Assembly (NCBI GenBank): GCA_051884915.1
Contig: JBJEWF010000022.1
Coordinates: 1 to 64,000 of the forward strand
Direction of reading: 5' to 3'
DNA: 64,000 nt
DNA from: RUG572 sp051884915
Lineage (GTDB): Bacteria > Verrucomicrobiota > Kiritimatiellia > RFP12 > UBA1067
Shown: one piece after another, positions 33,585-42,223 of the stretch
How the letters are laid out: the number at the start of each line of letters is the position of its first letter
Numbering within the stretch: position 1 is the stretch's first letter
Position numbers and translations under genes: made by a program
The notes under the pieces: generated by a model
What the model was told of the DNA's origin: nothing
Seen by the model: the letters and a program-made list of their open reading frames with translations, nothing else
Databases searched by the model: none

Positions 33585-33613
33585 TTGCCCCGCGGGCGGG
33601 GACTTGATACAAT
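33585..33613 (+). promoter_or_regulatory. promoter of the thiF-thiD-yfcE operon
   Basis: TTGCCC (33585-33590), a 17-nt spacer, and TGATACAAT (TACAAT 33608-33613). The leader to ATG 33654 is about 35 nt and shows no thiamine-box elements. Confidence 0.75.
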
Positions 33614-33653
33614 GGGAAACCATCCGCGAGTCGGGGAAATCGAGGCGGGGAAA

Positions 33654-34253
33654 ATGGGCTGCAATCCTTATCTGACGGAAATCGAAAGGGACGTTCTGGA
33701 ACGCGCCCGCATCGGCATCGCCGGCGCGGGGGGGCTGGGGTCCAACTGCGCCATGCACCTCGTCCGCGCGGGCGTGAAGAAATTCGTCATCTGCGATTTC
33801 GACGTGGTCAACGCGTCCAATCTGAATCGGCAGTTCTTCTTCCGGGACCAGATCGGGCGGAAGAAGGTCGAGGCGCTGGGGGAGAATCTGCGCCGCATCG
33901 AGCCTGATCTGGAACTCGATCTCCGCGACGTCGAATTGGATGCCGCGTCCGTGGCGGACGTCTTTTCCGCCTGCGATATCGTCGTCGAGGCATTCGACAA
34001 CGCCCGCGCCAAGGCCATGCTGCTGGCCGCGTTGATTCCGGCGGGACGGACGGTTGTCGCGGCGAGCGGCCTGGCGGGGTGGGGGCGCAGCCGGCAGATC
34101 GGACTGCGGCGCATGGGCCGCAACCTGGTGATGGTCGGGGATGGCGCGGCGGAGGTCTGCGCGGAGCGGGCGCCCGTGAGTCCCCGGGTCGGAATCGCGG
34201 CGGCCATGGAGGCCAATTCCGTGGTCGCGCTGCTCCTGGGGAAGGAACTTTGA
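33654..34253 (+). CDS. thiF: ThiS adenylyltransferase-type E1-like enzyme
   Basis: This encodes 199 residues. GAGGLGSN (24-31) is the ATP-binding Rossmann motif, followed by the conserved DFDVVNASNLNRQFF segment and the catalytic Asp region EAFDNA. The short length matches the ThiF form that adenylates the sulfur carrier ThiS for thiazole synthesis. There is no rhodanese or zinc CxxC tail as in MoeB. The start at 33654 has GAGGCGGGG before it; the ATG at 33612 overlaps the -10 box. thiD follows after 3 nt, which supports a thiamine role. Confidence 0.85.
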   Translation: MGCNPYLTEIERDVLERARIGIAGAGGLGSNCAMHLVRAGVKKFVICDFDVVNASNLNRQFFFRDQIGRKKVEALGENLRRIEPDLELDLRDVELDAASVADVFSACDIVVEAFDNARAKAMLLAALIPAGRTVVAASGLAGWGRSRQIGLRRMGRNLVMVGDGAAEVCAERAPVSPRVGIAAAMEANSVVALLLGKEL

Positions 34254-34256
34254 CGC

Positions 34257-35081
34257 ATGGAGACGGAAATCGAACGCTGCGTGCTGACGGTCGCCGGGAG
34301 CGATTCGGGGGGCAATGCCGGCATCCAGGCCGATTTGCGGGCGTTCCACCGCTACGGACTCCACGGGTGCACGGTTCTGGCCGCGTTGACGGCCCAGAAC
34401 CCCTTTGCCGTGACGGCCATCCATCCGGTCCCCGCCGACTTCGTGGCGGCCCAGCTGGACGCCGTGCTGGGCGTCTACAAGATCGCCGCGGCCAAGACCG
34501 GCATGCTGTCCGACCCCGCCGTGATCGAGATCGTCGCCGACCGGTTGCGCGGGCATCCCGAAATCGCGGTGGTGGTCGATCCGGTGATGGTGGCGACCAG
34601 CGGCGCGCGTCTGGCGTCGCCGGCCGCCGTGGCGGCGCTTGCGGACCGGCTGCTGCCGCAGGCGACGCTGATGACGCCCAATCTGCCGGAAGCCGAAATG
34701 CTGTGCGGGCGGGACGTCGCCGATCCGGACGCGCGCCGGGACGGAAGCGTCGCGCGGGCCGGGGATCTGGCGCGGCGGCTCTTTGACCGCTGGGGACGCG
34801 CCGTTCTGGTCAAGGGCGGACATGGCGCGGACGCGTCCGCGGTCGACGTGCTCTTCGACGGCCGCGAGCTCCAGTCCTTCGCGCTGCCCCGGATCGCCCA
34901 TCCCGTCTCGACGCACGGCACGGGATGTTCGCTGGGCGCCGCGCTGGCGGCGGAACTGGCGTTGGGGCGGAGTCTGGCCATGGCCGTCAAGGGGGCCAAG
35001 GCCTACGTCCACGGCGCAATCGCCAACGGCTATTGGGTGGGTGAAAACTGCGGCGTCCTTGGTCTGCCGGAAAGGAAATGA
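34257..35081 (+). CDS. thiD: hydroxymethylpyrimidine/phosphomethylpyrimidine kinase
   Basis: This encodes 274 residues of the ribokinase fold. It phosphorylates HMP and HMP-P in thiamine synthesis. AGSDSGGNAGIQADL (about 13-27) binds the pyrimidine, KTGML and VVDPVMVATSG form the core, PNLPEAE follows, and STHGTGCSLGAALAA supplies the anion hole and the catalytic residue. Directly downstream of thiF, it ends in an overlap region with the next gene. No thiC, thiE or thiG is in view. Confidence 0.95.
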   Translation: METEIERCVLTVAGSDSGGNAGIQADLRAFHRYGLHGCTVLAALTAQNPFAVTAIHPVPADFVAAQLDAVLGVYKIAAAKTGMLSDPAVIEIVADRLRGHPEIAVVVDPVMVATSGARLASPAAVAALADRLLPQATLMTPNLPEAEMLCGRDVADPDARRDGSVARAGDLARRLFDRWGRAVLVKGGHGADASAVDVLFDGRELQSFALPRIAHPVSTHGTGCSLGAALAAELALGRSLAMAVKGAKAYVHGAIANGYWVGENCGVLGLPERK

Positions 35082-35092
35082 CGGGAGCGGTG

Positions 35093-35608
35093 ATGAGAAT
35101 TGCGTTTTTAAGCGACATCCATGGCGTTCCTTCGGCGCTGGAGGCGGCGCTGAAGGTCATCGAGACGCTGAAGCCCGACCGGATCGCGTTGCTCGGCGAT
35201 CTGCTGTACCACGGTCCGCGCAACGGGGTGCCGAATTTCTACGATCCCGTGCAAGTGGCCCGGACGCTCAACGGCCTCAAGGACCGTCTGATCGCCGTGC
35301 GCGGCAACTGCGACGCCGAGGTCGACCAGATGATGTTCGAGTTCCCCATGATGGCGGACTACGCGCTGCTGGACGCGGGCACGGAGCGGTTCTTTCTCAC
35401 GCATGGCCACCTGTGGAACGAGCGGAACCTGCCGCCCCTGGGCACGGGGACGGTTCTTGTCCATGGGCACACCCATGTTCCGGAATTGAAAAAACTGGAC
35501 TGCGGCCTTTCGATTTTCAACCCGGGGTCGGTTTCCCTGCCCAAGGGCGGCTCGTCCCGCTCGTTCGGCTTCTTCGACGGGCGGGAGCTGAAGCATTACG
35601 CGATCTGA
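35093..35608 (+). CDS. yfcE: YfcE-type metallophosphodiesterase
   Basis: This encodes 171 residues. It has the calcineurin-like metal motifs SDIHG (about 6-10), GDLLYHGP, GNCDAE, THGH and HGHTHVPE in order. The NPGSVSLPKGG ending is typical of the YfcE/MJ0936 phosphodiesterases. The natural substrate is unknown. An ATG at 35078 overlaps the thiD stop, but the GGGAG site sits 5 nt before ATG 35093, which gives the standard MRIAFLSDIHG start. Confidence 0.92.
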   Translation: MRIAFLSDIHGVPSALEAALKVIETLKPDRIALLGDLLYHGPRNGVPNFYDPVQVARTLNGLKDRLIAVRGNCDAEVDQMMFEFPMMADYALLDAGTERFFLTHGHLWNERNLPPLGTGTVLVHGHTHVPELKKLDCGLSIFNPGSVSLPKGGSSRSFGFFDGRELKHYAI

Positions 35609-35740
35609 CGGCTTCCGGGCGCGCCAGGCGTCCGGGAAGGCGAAATTTCCGGACGGATGGAGCCGTGCCGTAAGAACGGCCGGACGGGAATCGTTCTTCC
35701 GGTCGGGACATACGGACAAGATCAAGCGAAACGGGAGAAA
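35609..35740. other. intergenic region before recC with two inverted repeats
   Basis: GTCCGG/CCGGAC (about 35630-35652) just after yfcE may help end that transcript. AAGAACG/CGTTCTT (35672-35698) lies closer to recC. No clear promoter of the window's consensus type was found here. Confidence 0.35.
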
Positions 35741-38700
35741 ATGGCAGGACGACTCGACGTTTTCTGGAGCGACCGGCTGGAACTTCTGGCCGAAGGGCTG
35801 TTCGCGTGCTGGGAAGAGGGCACTTCGGACGACCCTTTTGCCCGCATCTGCATCGTGGTCGGCGACATGTCGACGCGCGATTGGCTCAAGCGCCATTTCC
35901 TTCTCCGCCACCGCCCGGGGAAGCGGCGGATTCTCGCCAACGTCGATTTCAAGCCGTTGGCGGAGTTCGTGAACGATTGGCTGGCGGCGATGACGGGAGG
36001 GGATGGGAAGCGGCGCAATCCGGGTGAGCATCCGTATTCCCGGGGCGTGATGGCATGGCGCATCGACGCCATCCTGAGGGTCCATGCCGACGATCCCGAT
36101 CTGGCCGTGCTCGCGAACTACGTCGCGGGTCCCGACGGGGCCGGTTGCGAAAAACGCCGGTTCGAGCTGGCGACCCGGCTGGCGCAGATGTACGACGACT
36201 ATCTGGGCTCCCGCCACCAGGTGCTGGTCGACTGGGAGCGGGCGCTGCCGGGCGGACGGGACCGTTGGCAGGCCGCCCTCTACCGGCTGCTGGTGGCGGA
36301 GGACGGCGAGACCTACGCCCGGGACTACGCGACGGTCCTGGACGGGGACGCGGACGCCGCGCGGGCCTTCGGGAACGGCTTCTGCCGCTACGACGCCGTG
36401 CACGTGTTCGATGTCGCCAGTGCGCCGAGTCCCTATCTGCGGATGCTGCAGAAGATTTCGCAGGTCCTGCCCGTCCTGTTCTGGAATTTCAATCCCTCGC
36501 GGGCCTACTGGCTGGACGATCCGGCGCGGCGGGAGCGGAAACGCCTGTTCGCGCGTCGGCTGGCCGAGGCGCTGCAACGCGGCGGCACGCTTCCCGAACC
36601 GGACGACGAGCAGATGTTCGAGACGCCCGAGGCAAAGCTGCTGGGCGCCCTGGCGACGGGCGCGCGCGGCGTGCTGTCCGCGCAATTGGACATGGACGAA
36701 AACGGCTGCCAGTGGCTGGGCGACCCGGCGGCGCCCGATTTTTCGTCGCTGCGCGCCGTGTCCGCCGAAGTGCACGCGTGCCATTCCCCGCGCCGGGAGC
36801 TGGAGTCCGCCCGCGACGCGCTCCACCGGTTCTTTGCCGGCCATCCGGACGCGCGGCTTGGCGACGCGCTCGTCCTGTGCACGGACTGGGCGGCCTATTC
36901 GCCTTTGGTGGAGCCGGTCTTCGGTTCGCCCGGCTCGTCGGGCGCGGCCATTCCCGTGTCTCTCGCCAGGGGCGTCCGGGAGGAAACGCCCATTGTCCGC
37001 TCGTTCAAGGACTTGCTGGCGTTTCGCGACAACCGGTTCGAGGTCGATGCCGTCTTCGCGCTTCTGGCGGTTCCCGCCATCCGCGCCAGATTCTCGATCG
37101 ACCCGGACGGCGTGTCGACGCTGCGCGAGATGGTCCGGGCGAGCGCCATCCGGTGGGGGTATGACGACGCGGACGTCCAGGCGGCGGTGGGGCTTCCCGG
37201 GCAGACGGCGGGCTTCGCCTTCACGTGGCGCCGCGGTTTGGACAGGTTTGTGCTCGACGCGCTTTACGGTCCCCGCGCGGACGCACGGGAGCTCGTGGAC
37301 GCGGGCGCGCTGGGGCGTCTGCTGCCGGTCGGGCAGGTCGAGTCGGAACGGGCCCGTCTGGTCGGGGCCTTGAACGCCTTCGTTCGGCAGCTGGCGCGTC
37401 TGCGGGCTTTTCTGCGGGACCGCCATGGCGCCGAGACGTGGCGCCGGCGGCTGCTGGAGACGATTGACGATTTCTACGCGCCGGAGAAGGACGAGTTGCC
37501 GGAACTGGCGTCGTTGCGGCGGGCCGTCGATTCCGCCGTGAACGCCATCGTGATCGCGAAGCGCGTGTCGAAATGCGGCATCGACGGCGTTTCGGGCGAG
37601 CTGATGTGCGAAAACGTCCTGGCCGGCGTGAAGCTGGAGTCCCGGCGGCTGCCGGCGGAAGGGGACGCGGTCCATTTCGCCCCCCTGCAGATCGGCTCGG
37701 CGGTGCCCGCCCGGTTCGTGTGGATCTGCGGCCTTTCCGACGGCGCGTTTCCGCGGATGGAGTATCGCCCCTCCTTCGATCTGATCGGCCGCCACCCCAC
37801 CTGGTTCGACGTCTGCGGCCGGGAGCGCGACACGCTGTCGCTGCTGAAGGCCGCGCTTGGCGCGCGCGACGTCCTGGCGTTCAGCTATGTGGGGCGCGAC
37901 GTCCGCTCCAACGAGAAGCTGCCGGCCGCGGTTCCGCTGATGGACCTCCTCGACTGGTTTCGCGCCAGCGGCAAGGAGGTGCCGCGCTACGACCATCCCC
38001 TCCAGGCCTACAGCGCCCGCTATTTTGCCGCCCAGGAGGATGCCGCCTCGCCGTTGCCGCCGAACTACTCGGCCGCCGACCGGGCCGTCGCCGCGGCCCT
38101 GCGGGAAAAGGCGCGCGCGGCGGCGGCCGTCGCCGCGGACGGCGGCCTGGCGCCGTTCGTCCTCGCCCCGTCCGGGGAGACGCGCATTGCCGTCGACGAG
38201 CTGGCGCGGTTCTATGCGCGGCCCCACCGTTTCCTTGCGCGCGAACGGCTGGGCGTCCGGCTGTCGCGGCCCGAATACGACCGGCTGGAGGCTGTCGACG
38301 AGCTTGTTCCCGTTCTGCCCGGGGACCTCGCGTGCGACATCCTGCTGCGCGGCAGCGGGGAACGGGACGTCGCTCGGGAAGCCGAACGGCTGACGGAAGA
38401 AGGGCATCCCTTTTCCGCCGCCGCGCTGGCGGAGGCGATTGCGGCGCGGGCCGAGGAGACGGCGGCCTGCCGACAGCGGCCGCTTCGCTTCACGAAATCG
38501 GAAAACGAGGGGTTTGAATGCGTGGACATGACGGTGACGGAGGCTTTCGTCCGTTTTGAAGAGGCGGCCGTTCCCGTGGACTATGGCGTCCGTCTTGACG
38601 TCGACGGGCATCCCGTCGTCTTGAACGGCGTCCGTCCGGAGATTCCGCTGAACGTGTCCCCCGCCGGCCAGCGGACCCATGTCTTTTTCTTTTCCCCCTA

Positions 38701-39016
38701 TTCGGACATCTATCCCGCGCTGTACGTCGACGCGTGGATCCGGCATCTGGCGGGCCATGCGGCGGGCGGCGCGTTCGTCACGGTGCTGTTTTGCGCGAAG
38801 GATGGGCCCGCCCGGACGTTCCGGCCGGTCGACGGCGCGCGCGCCAGGGAACTGCTGGCGGAAATCGTCCGGCAGGCGACGCGTCCGATGGTCTGCGATC
38901 CGGTTGCGGCGCGCAACGCCAAGAAGGACGAACTGCCGGCGGAATTTGCGGCGGTTGTCGACGGCTACAAGGCGCAAATCGTCAGCACGCGCGGAAAGCG
39001 GCGAGGTGACGCATGA
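35741..39016 (+). CDS. recC: exodeoxyribonuclease V gamma subunit
   Basis: This encodes 1091 residues, close to the usual RecC length (about 1120). The N-terminal inactive helicase-like half includes the NFNPSRAYWLDD segment, matching the RecC NPxxxYWxD motif. The central part holds HFAPLQIGSAVPARFVW followed by GLSDGAFPR, which corresponds to the conserved GxNDGxxPR element. In the complex, RecC would hold the DNA ends apart and scan for a Chi-like site. A GGAG site precedes ATG 35741. The stop overlaps the recB start (ATGA), so subunits are made in fixed proportion. The sequence is divergent; the call is supported by the neighbouring recB and recD. Confidence 0.9.
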   Translation: MAGRLDVFWSDRLELLAEGLFACWEEGTSDDPFARICIVVGDMSTRDWLKRHFLLRHRPGKRRILANVDFKPLAEFVNDWLAAMTGGDGKRRNPGEHPYSRGVMAWRIDAILRVHADDPDLAVLANYVAGPDGAGCEKRRFELATRLAQMYDDYLGSRHQVLVDWERALPGGRDRWQAALYRLLVAEDGETYARDYATVLDGDADAARAFGNGFCRYDAVHVFDVASAPSPYLRMLQKISQVLPVLFWNFNPSRAYWLDDPARRERKRLFARRLAEALQRGGTLPEPDDEQMFETPEAKLLGALATGARGVLSAQLDMDENGCQWLGDPAAPDFSSLRAVSAEVHACHSPRRELESARDALHRFFAGHPDARLGDALVLCTDWAAYSPLVEPVFGSPGSSGAAIPVSLARGVREETPIVRSFKDLLAFRDNRFEVDAVFALLAVPAIRARFSIDPDGVSTLREMVRASAIRWGYDDADVQAAVGLPGQTAGFAFTWRRGLDRFVLDALYGPRADARELVDAGALGRLLPVGQVESERARLVGALNAFVRQLARLRAFLRDRHGAETWRRRLLETIDDFYAPEKDELPELASLRRAVDSAVNAIVIAKRVSKCGIDGVSGELMCENVLAGVKLESRRLPAEGDAVHFAPLQIGSAVPARFVWICGLSDGAFPRMEYRPSFDLIGRHPTWFDVCGRERDTLSLLKAALGARDVLAFSYVGRDVRSNEKLPAAVPLMDLLDWFRASGKEVPRYDHPLQAYSARYFAAQEDAASPLPPNYSAADRAVAAALREKARAAAAVAADGGLAPFVLAPSGETRIAVDELARFYARPHRFLARERLGVRLSRPEYDRLEAVDELVPVLPGDLACDILLRGSGERDVAREAERLTEEGHPFSAAALAEAIAARAEETAACRQRPLRFTKSENEGFECVDMTVTEAFVRFEEAAVPVDYGVRLDVDGHPVVLNGVRPEIPLNVSPAGQRTHVFFFSPYSDIYPALYVDAWIRHLAGHAAGGAFVTVLFCAKDGPARTFRPVDGARARELLAEIVRQATRPMVCDPVAARNAKKDELPAEFAAVVDGYKAQIVSTRGKRRGDA

Positions 39017-42000
39017 CAAGCGAACGTGTTTTCGGCGCGGCGATTTTCAGGCCGGACTTCGATTTGACGGGGCCGCATCTCATCGCGGCGTCGGCGGGAA
39101 CGGGCAAGACCTACAACATCCAGAACATCTACGTCCGGCTGGTGGGCGAGCTGGGCCTGCGCGTGTCGCAGATCCAGGTGATGACGTTCACGGAAGCGGC
39201 GACCAAGGAATTGCGCGACCGGATCCGCCGCGTGCTGTCCGGCATGTCGCGCGTGCTCGCGGGGGACGTCGCGGATCTGAATGCCGACGAGCTCGCCCGC
39301 CTCGGGAAGCTGCGGACGTGCGCCCAGGCGAATCTGCCGGGAGGGGCGGACGCGGCGGACCGGATCCTGCGCGGGCGCATCGAACTCGGGCTGATGGAGT
39401 TCGACCAGGCCGCCATCTCGACCATCCACGGCTTCTGCCGCCGCGCGCTGGCCCGTTTCGCCTTTGAAACGGGAAGTCCGTTCGCCGGCGAGTGCGAGGA
39501 CACCATGTCCGAAGACCTGTCGCGGCGGGTCCGGGACTGGTGGCGGAAAGACCGGCTGGCGCTGCCAGAAGACGCGCGGAAGCAGCTGGATCTCGCGACG
39601 CTCGACGCGTTCGTGCGCGCGCTGGCCGGCAAGTCCGACTGGTCCGTGGACGCGCCGGCGGCCGGCGCGTCCGCCGGCGATCCGCTGGTCGTGGCGAAGA
39701 CAATCGTGGAAGCCTACGAAGCGGACCGGGCCCGGCGGGAGAAACAGACGTTCGACGATCTGCTCCGGGCGCTGCGCGACGCGCTGGCGGACCGGGAGAA
39801 GGGGCCGGAGCTGTCCGCTCTCCTGCGGGCGGAATTCAAGGCGGCCCTCGTGGACGAGTTCCAGGATACCGATCCCGTGCAGTACGACATCTTCCGGCGG
39901 CTGTTTCTGGGCGCGGACGCGCACGGGGGCGCGCTCTATTTCGTCGGCGATCCCAAGCAGGCCATTTATTCGTTCCGGGGCGGAGACATCTACACCTACA
40001 AGCGGGCCGTGCAAAGCGCGGAGGTCGCGCCCCATGCGTTCTGCCTGGACCGGAACTTCCGCTCGACGCCGCGATTGATCGACGCCGTCAATGCGCTTTT
40101 CCGCGACGTCCGGCGTCCGGACGGCGCCTGTTCCCGGACGTTTGGCGATGACGCGATCGCCTACGCGGACGATTTGCGCAGCACTCCTCTCCCCGCGCTG
40201 AAGACGGCCGACGGGCGGGACGACGCGGCGCCTTTCCGGATCGTCCGGGTCGCGAACCGGTCCGCACGCGTTCCGGCCGTCGTCGCGGACGCCGTGCTGG
40301 AGGTCCTGGCCGAACAGCCGCACCTGACGCCGCGCGACATCGCGATTCTCGTCCCGTCGCATCGGGCGGGGGCCGACTATCGTGCGGAACTGCGCGCGCG
40401 GGGCGTGCCGGTCGTGATGCAGAAGGCGGGCAACGTCTTTGCCGGAGAGACGGCCATGGCCTTTTACGACGTGCTTCAGGCGATGGCCCTCAGGGGCGGG
40501 GCCGGACAGGTCCGCGCGGCCCTGCTTTCTCCGTTCTTCTCCTTTGCGGCCAAGGATCTGGCCGGCGGCAACGAAACGCTGCTGGCCGACATGATCGGGA
40601 CCTTTGGCGAACTGAACCGCATCTGGAACGGCCGGGGCTTCAATGCGGCGATGGCCGCCCTGGAGGCCTGTCCCGCCTGCGATTTCAGGCGGCGTTTCGC
40701 CGGCTTGCCCGACGGCGAACGCCGGCTGGCGGACATTCTCCAGATCGTCGAGCTGGCCAACAAGGCCATCCTGCGCTTCGGCCCCGCGCCCGACGTTCTG
40801 GTCGACTGGCTGACAGCGCGCATCAACCTGTCCGGGGAATCGCGCGCCGAGGTCGACGCGGAAGAGTATGCCCGCCAGCTGGAGAGCGAAGACGACGCCG
40901 TGAAAATCATGACGGTCCACGTCTCCAAGGGCCTGGAATTCCCCGTCGCGATCATTCCGCTGGCGGCGAAGGGGAAATCCGCCAGCCCGCCCTATTTCCA
41001 CCATGACGCGCCGGGGCGGCTCCGCGTCTCCGCCGACGAGGCGGCGCAAGCGGCCGCCCAGAAGGAGCTGGACGACGAGCAGATGCGCCTGCTCTATGTC
41101 GCGATGACGCGCGCCTCGCGGCGGACCGTGGTCATTGCGCCCGCCGCGAGTTTCGGGAACCCGGCCTTCGCCCGCCTTGTCGACAATGCGCGAATCCATG
41201 GCGCGGGGGAGGACGCGGCGGATTCTCCGATCCGGTGGAGCGACTACGCGGAGGTTCCCCGTCCCGATTACCGCCCGCCCCGGCGCGACACGGCTTCCCT
41301 GAAGGCGGCGGCGACGCCACGGCCCTATTCCCGGGACGTCCTGCGGGGAAGCTATTCGACGCTTGCGCCGGCTTTCCGCGGAACGGAGGACGACGCGCAC
41401 GATTTCGACGCGGCGGCCGAAGTCCCCCCCGTGGAGACCGAAACGCATCCCGTCTTCGGCTTCATGGCGGGGCGCCAAGTCGGCATCGCCTGGCATGAGA
41501 TCTTCGAGGCGATTCCCTTCGACGCCGATCCGGACGCCATCCGGAAGCAGACGGAGGCGTCGCTGCGCGTGAATGGCGTGCTGGCGGGCGGACCGGAAGC
41601 GCGCGCGCGGCAGGTCGCCGCCGTCGCGGACATGGTGCGGGCCGCGCTCGACTGGCCGTTGACGTCGCCGGCCGGCCGGCGTTTTGCGCTGCGGGACGTC
41701 GGCGCGGCGGATCGCTTCAGCGAATGGGAATTCGACTTCTCTTCCGCCGCCGCGGTCGATCGCACGGCGGAGCTGGCGCGCATCCTTGAGCAGGAGTGGG
41801 CCGGCGACGGGACGAAGGCGGCCTTCCTGTCCTGTCTGCGGGGATGGAACCGGCCGATTCCCAAAGGATGGTTCAGGGGATTCCTGGATCTGGTCTTCCG
41901 CAAGGACGGCTACTACTACGTCGCCGACTGGAAGTCGAACGTGCTGGATCGCACGGCGGAATCGTTCGCGGCGGAGAACGTGACGGCGGAAATGGCCCGC

Positions 42001-42222
42001 GCCGGCTACTTCTGGCAGTATCTGCTCTACGCGGTCGTGCTGCGCCGGCTGCTGGTGGACACGATGGGCGACGCCTACTCGTGGGCGCGCCACTTCGGCG
42101 GCGTGCGGTACTATTTTCTCCGTGGCGTCGCGGCGGGACGGGCCGCGTCGGTCTTCGCCGACCGGCCGGGCGAGAGCCTGCTGAAGCGGCTGTCCGCGGC
42201 ATTGGGACTGGAAAGGGCGTGA
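39013..42222 (+). CDS. recB: exodeoxyribonuclease V beta subunit (helicase-nuclease)
   Basis: This encodes 1069 residues. ASAGTGKT (26-33) is Walker A of a 3'-5' SF1A helicase, MTFTEAATKELRDRI is motif Ia, VDEFQDTDP is Walker B, and SKGLEFP with TRASRRT are motifs V and VI. The C-terminal nuclease domain carries FLDLVFRKDG and VADWKSN (about 955-975), the D...DxK catalytic core. It is about 110 residues shorter than the E. coli protein. It is translationally coupled to recC. Confidence 0.95.
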   Translation: MTSERVFGAAIFRPDFDLTGPHLIAASAGTGKTYNIQNIYVRLVGELGLRVSQIQVMTFTEAATKELRDRIRRVLSGMSRVLAGDVADLNADELARLGKLRTCAQANLPGGADAADRILRGRIELGLMEFDQAAISTIHGFCRRALARFAFETGSPFAGECEDTMSEDLSRRVRDWWRKDRLALPEDARKQLDLATLDAFVRALAGKSDWSVDAPAAGASAGDPLVVAKTIVEAYEADRARREKQTFDDLLRALRDALADREKGPELSALLRAEFKAALVDEFQDTDPVQYDIFRRLFLGADAHGGALYFVGDPKQAIYSFRGGDIYTYKRAVQSAEVAPHAFCLDRNFRSTPRLIDAVNALFRDVRRPDGACSRTFGDDAIAYADDLRSTPLPALKTADGRDDAAPFRIVRVANRSARVPAVVADAVLEVLAEQPHLTPRDIAILVPSHRAGADYRAELRARGVPVVMQKAGNVFAGETAMAFYDVLQAMALRGGAGQVRAALLSPFFSFAAKDLAGGNETLLADMIGTFGELNRIWNGRGFNAAMAALEACPACDFRRRFAGLPDGERRLADILQIVELANKAILRFGPAPDVLVDWLTARINLSGESRAEVDAEEYARQLESEDDAVKIMTVHVSKGLEFPVAIIPLAAKGKSASPPYFHHDAPGRLRVSADEAAQAAAQKELDDEQMRLLYVAMTRASRRTVVIAPAASFGNPAFARLVDNARIHGAGEDAADSPIRWSDYAEVPRPDYRPPRRDTASLKAAATPRPYSRDVLRGSYSTLAPAFRGTEDDAHDFDAAAEVPPVETETHPVFGFMAGRQVGIAWHEIFEAIPFDADPDAIRKQTEASLRVNGVLAGGPEARARQVAAVADMVRAALDWPLTSPAGRRFALRDVGAADRFSEWEFDFSSAAAVDRTAELARILEQEWAGDGTKAAFLSCLRGWNRPIPKGWFRGFLDLVFRKDGYYYVADWKSNVLDRTAESFAAENVTAEMARAGYFWQYLLYAVVLRRLLVDTMGDAYSWARHFGGVRYYFLRGVAAGRAASVFADRPGESLLKRLSAALGLERA

Positions 42223-42223
42223 A

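Noticed and set aside
33541..33653. Thiamine pyrophosphate riboswitch before thiF
   Set aside because: The conserved CUGAGA and ACCUGAU-type core elements are absent and the promoter lies only about 40 nt before the start codon.
35108..39019. Open frame of 1303 codons on the - strand over yfcE and recC
   Set aside because: Low-complexity Arg/Gln/Pro/His shadow of recC; no ribosome site or domain.
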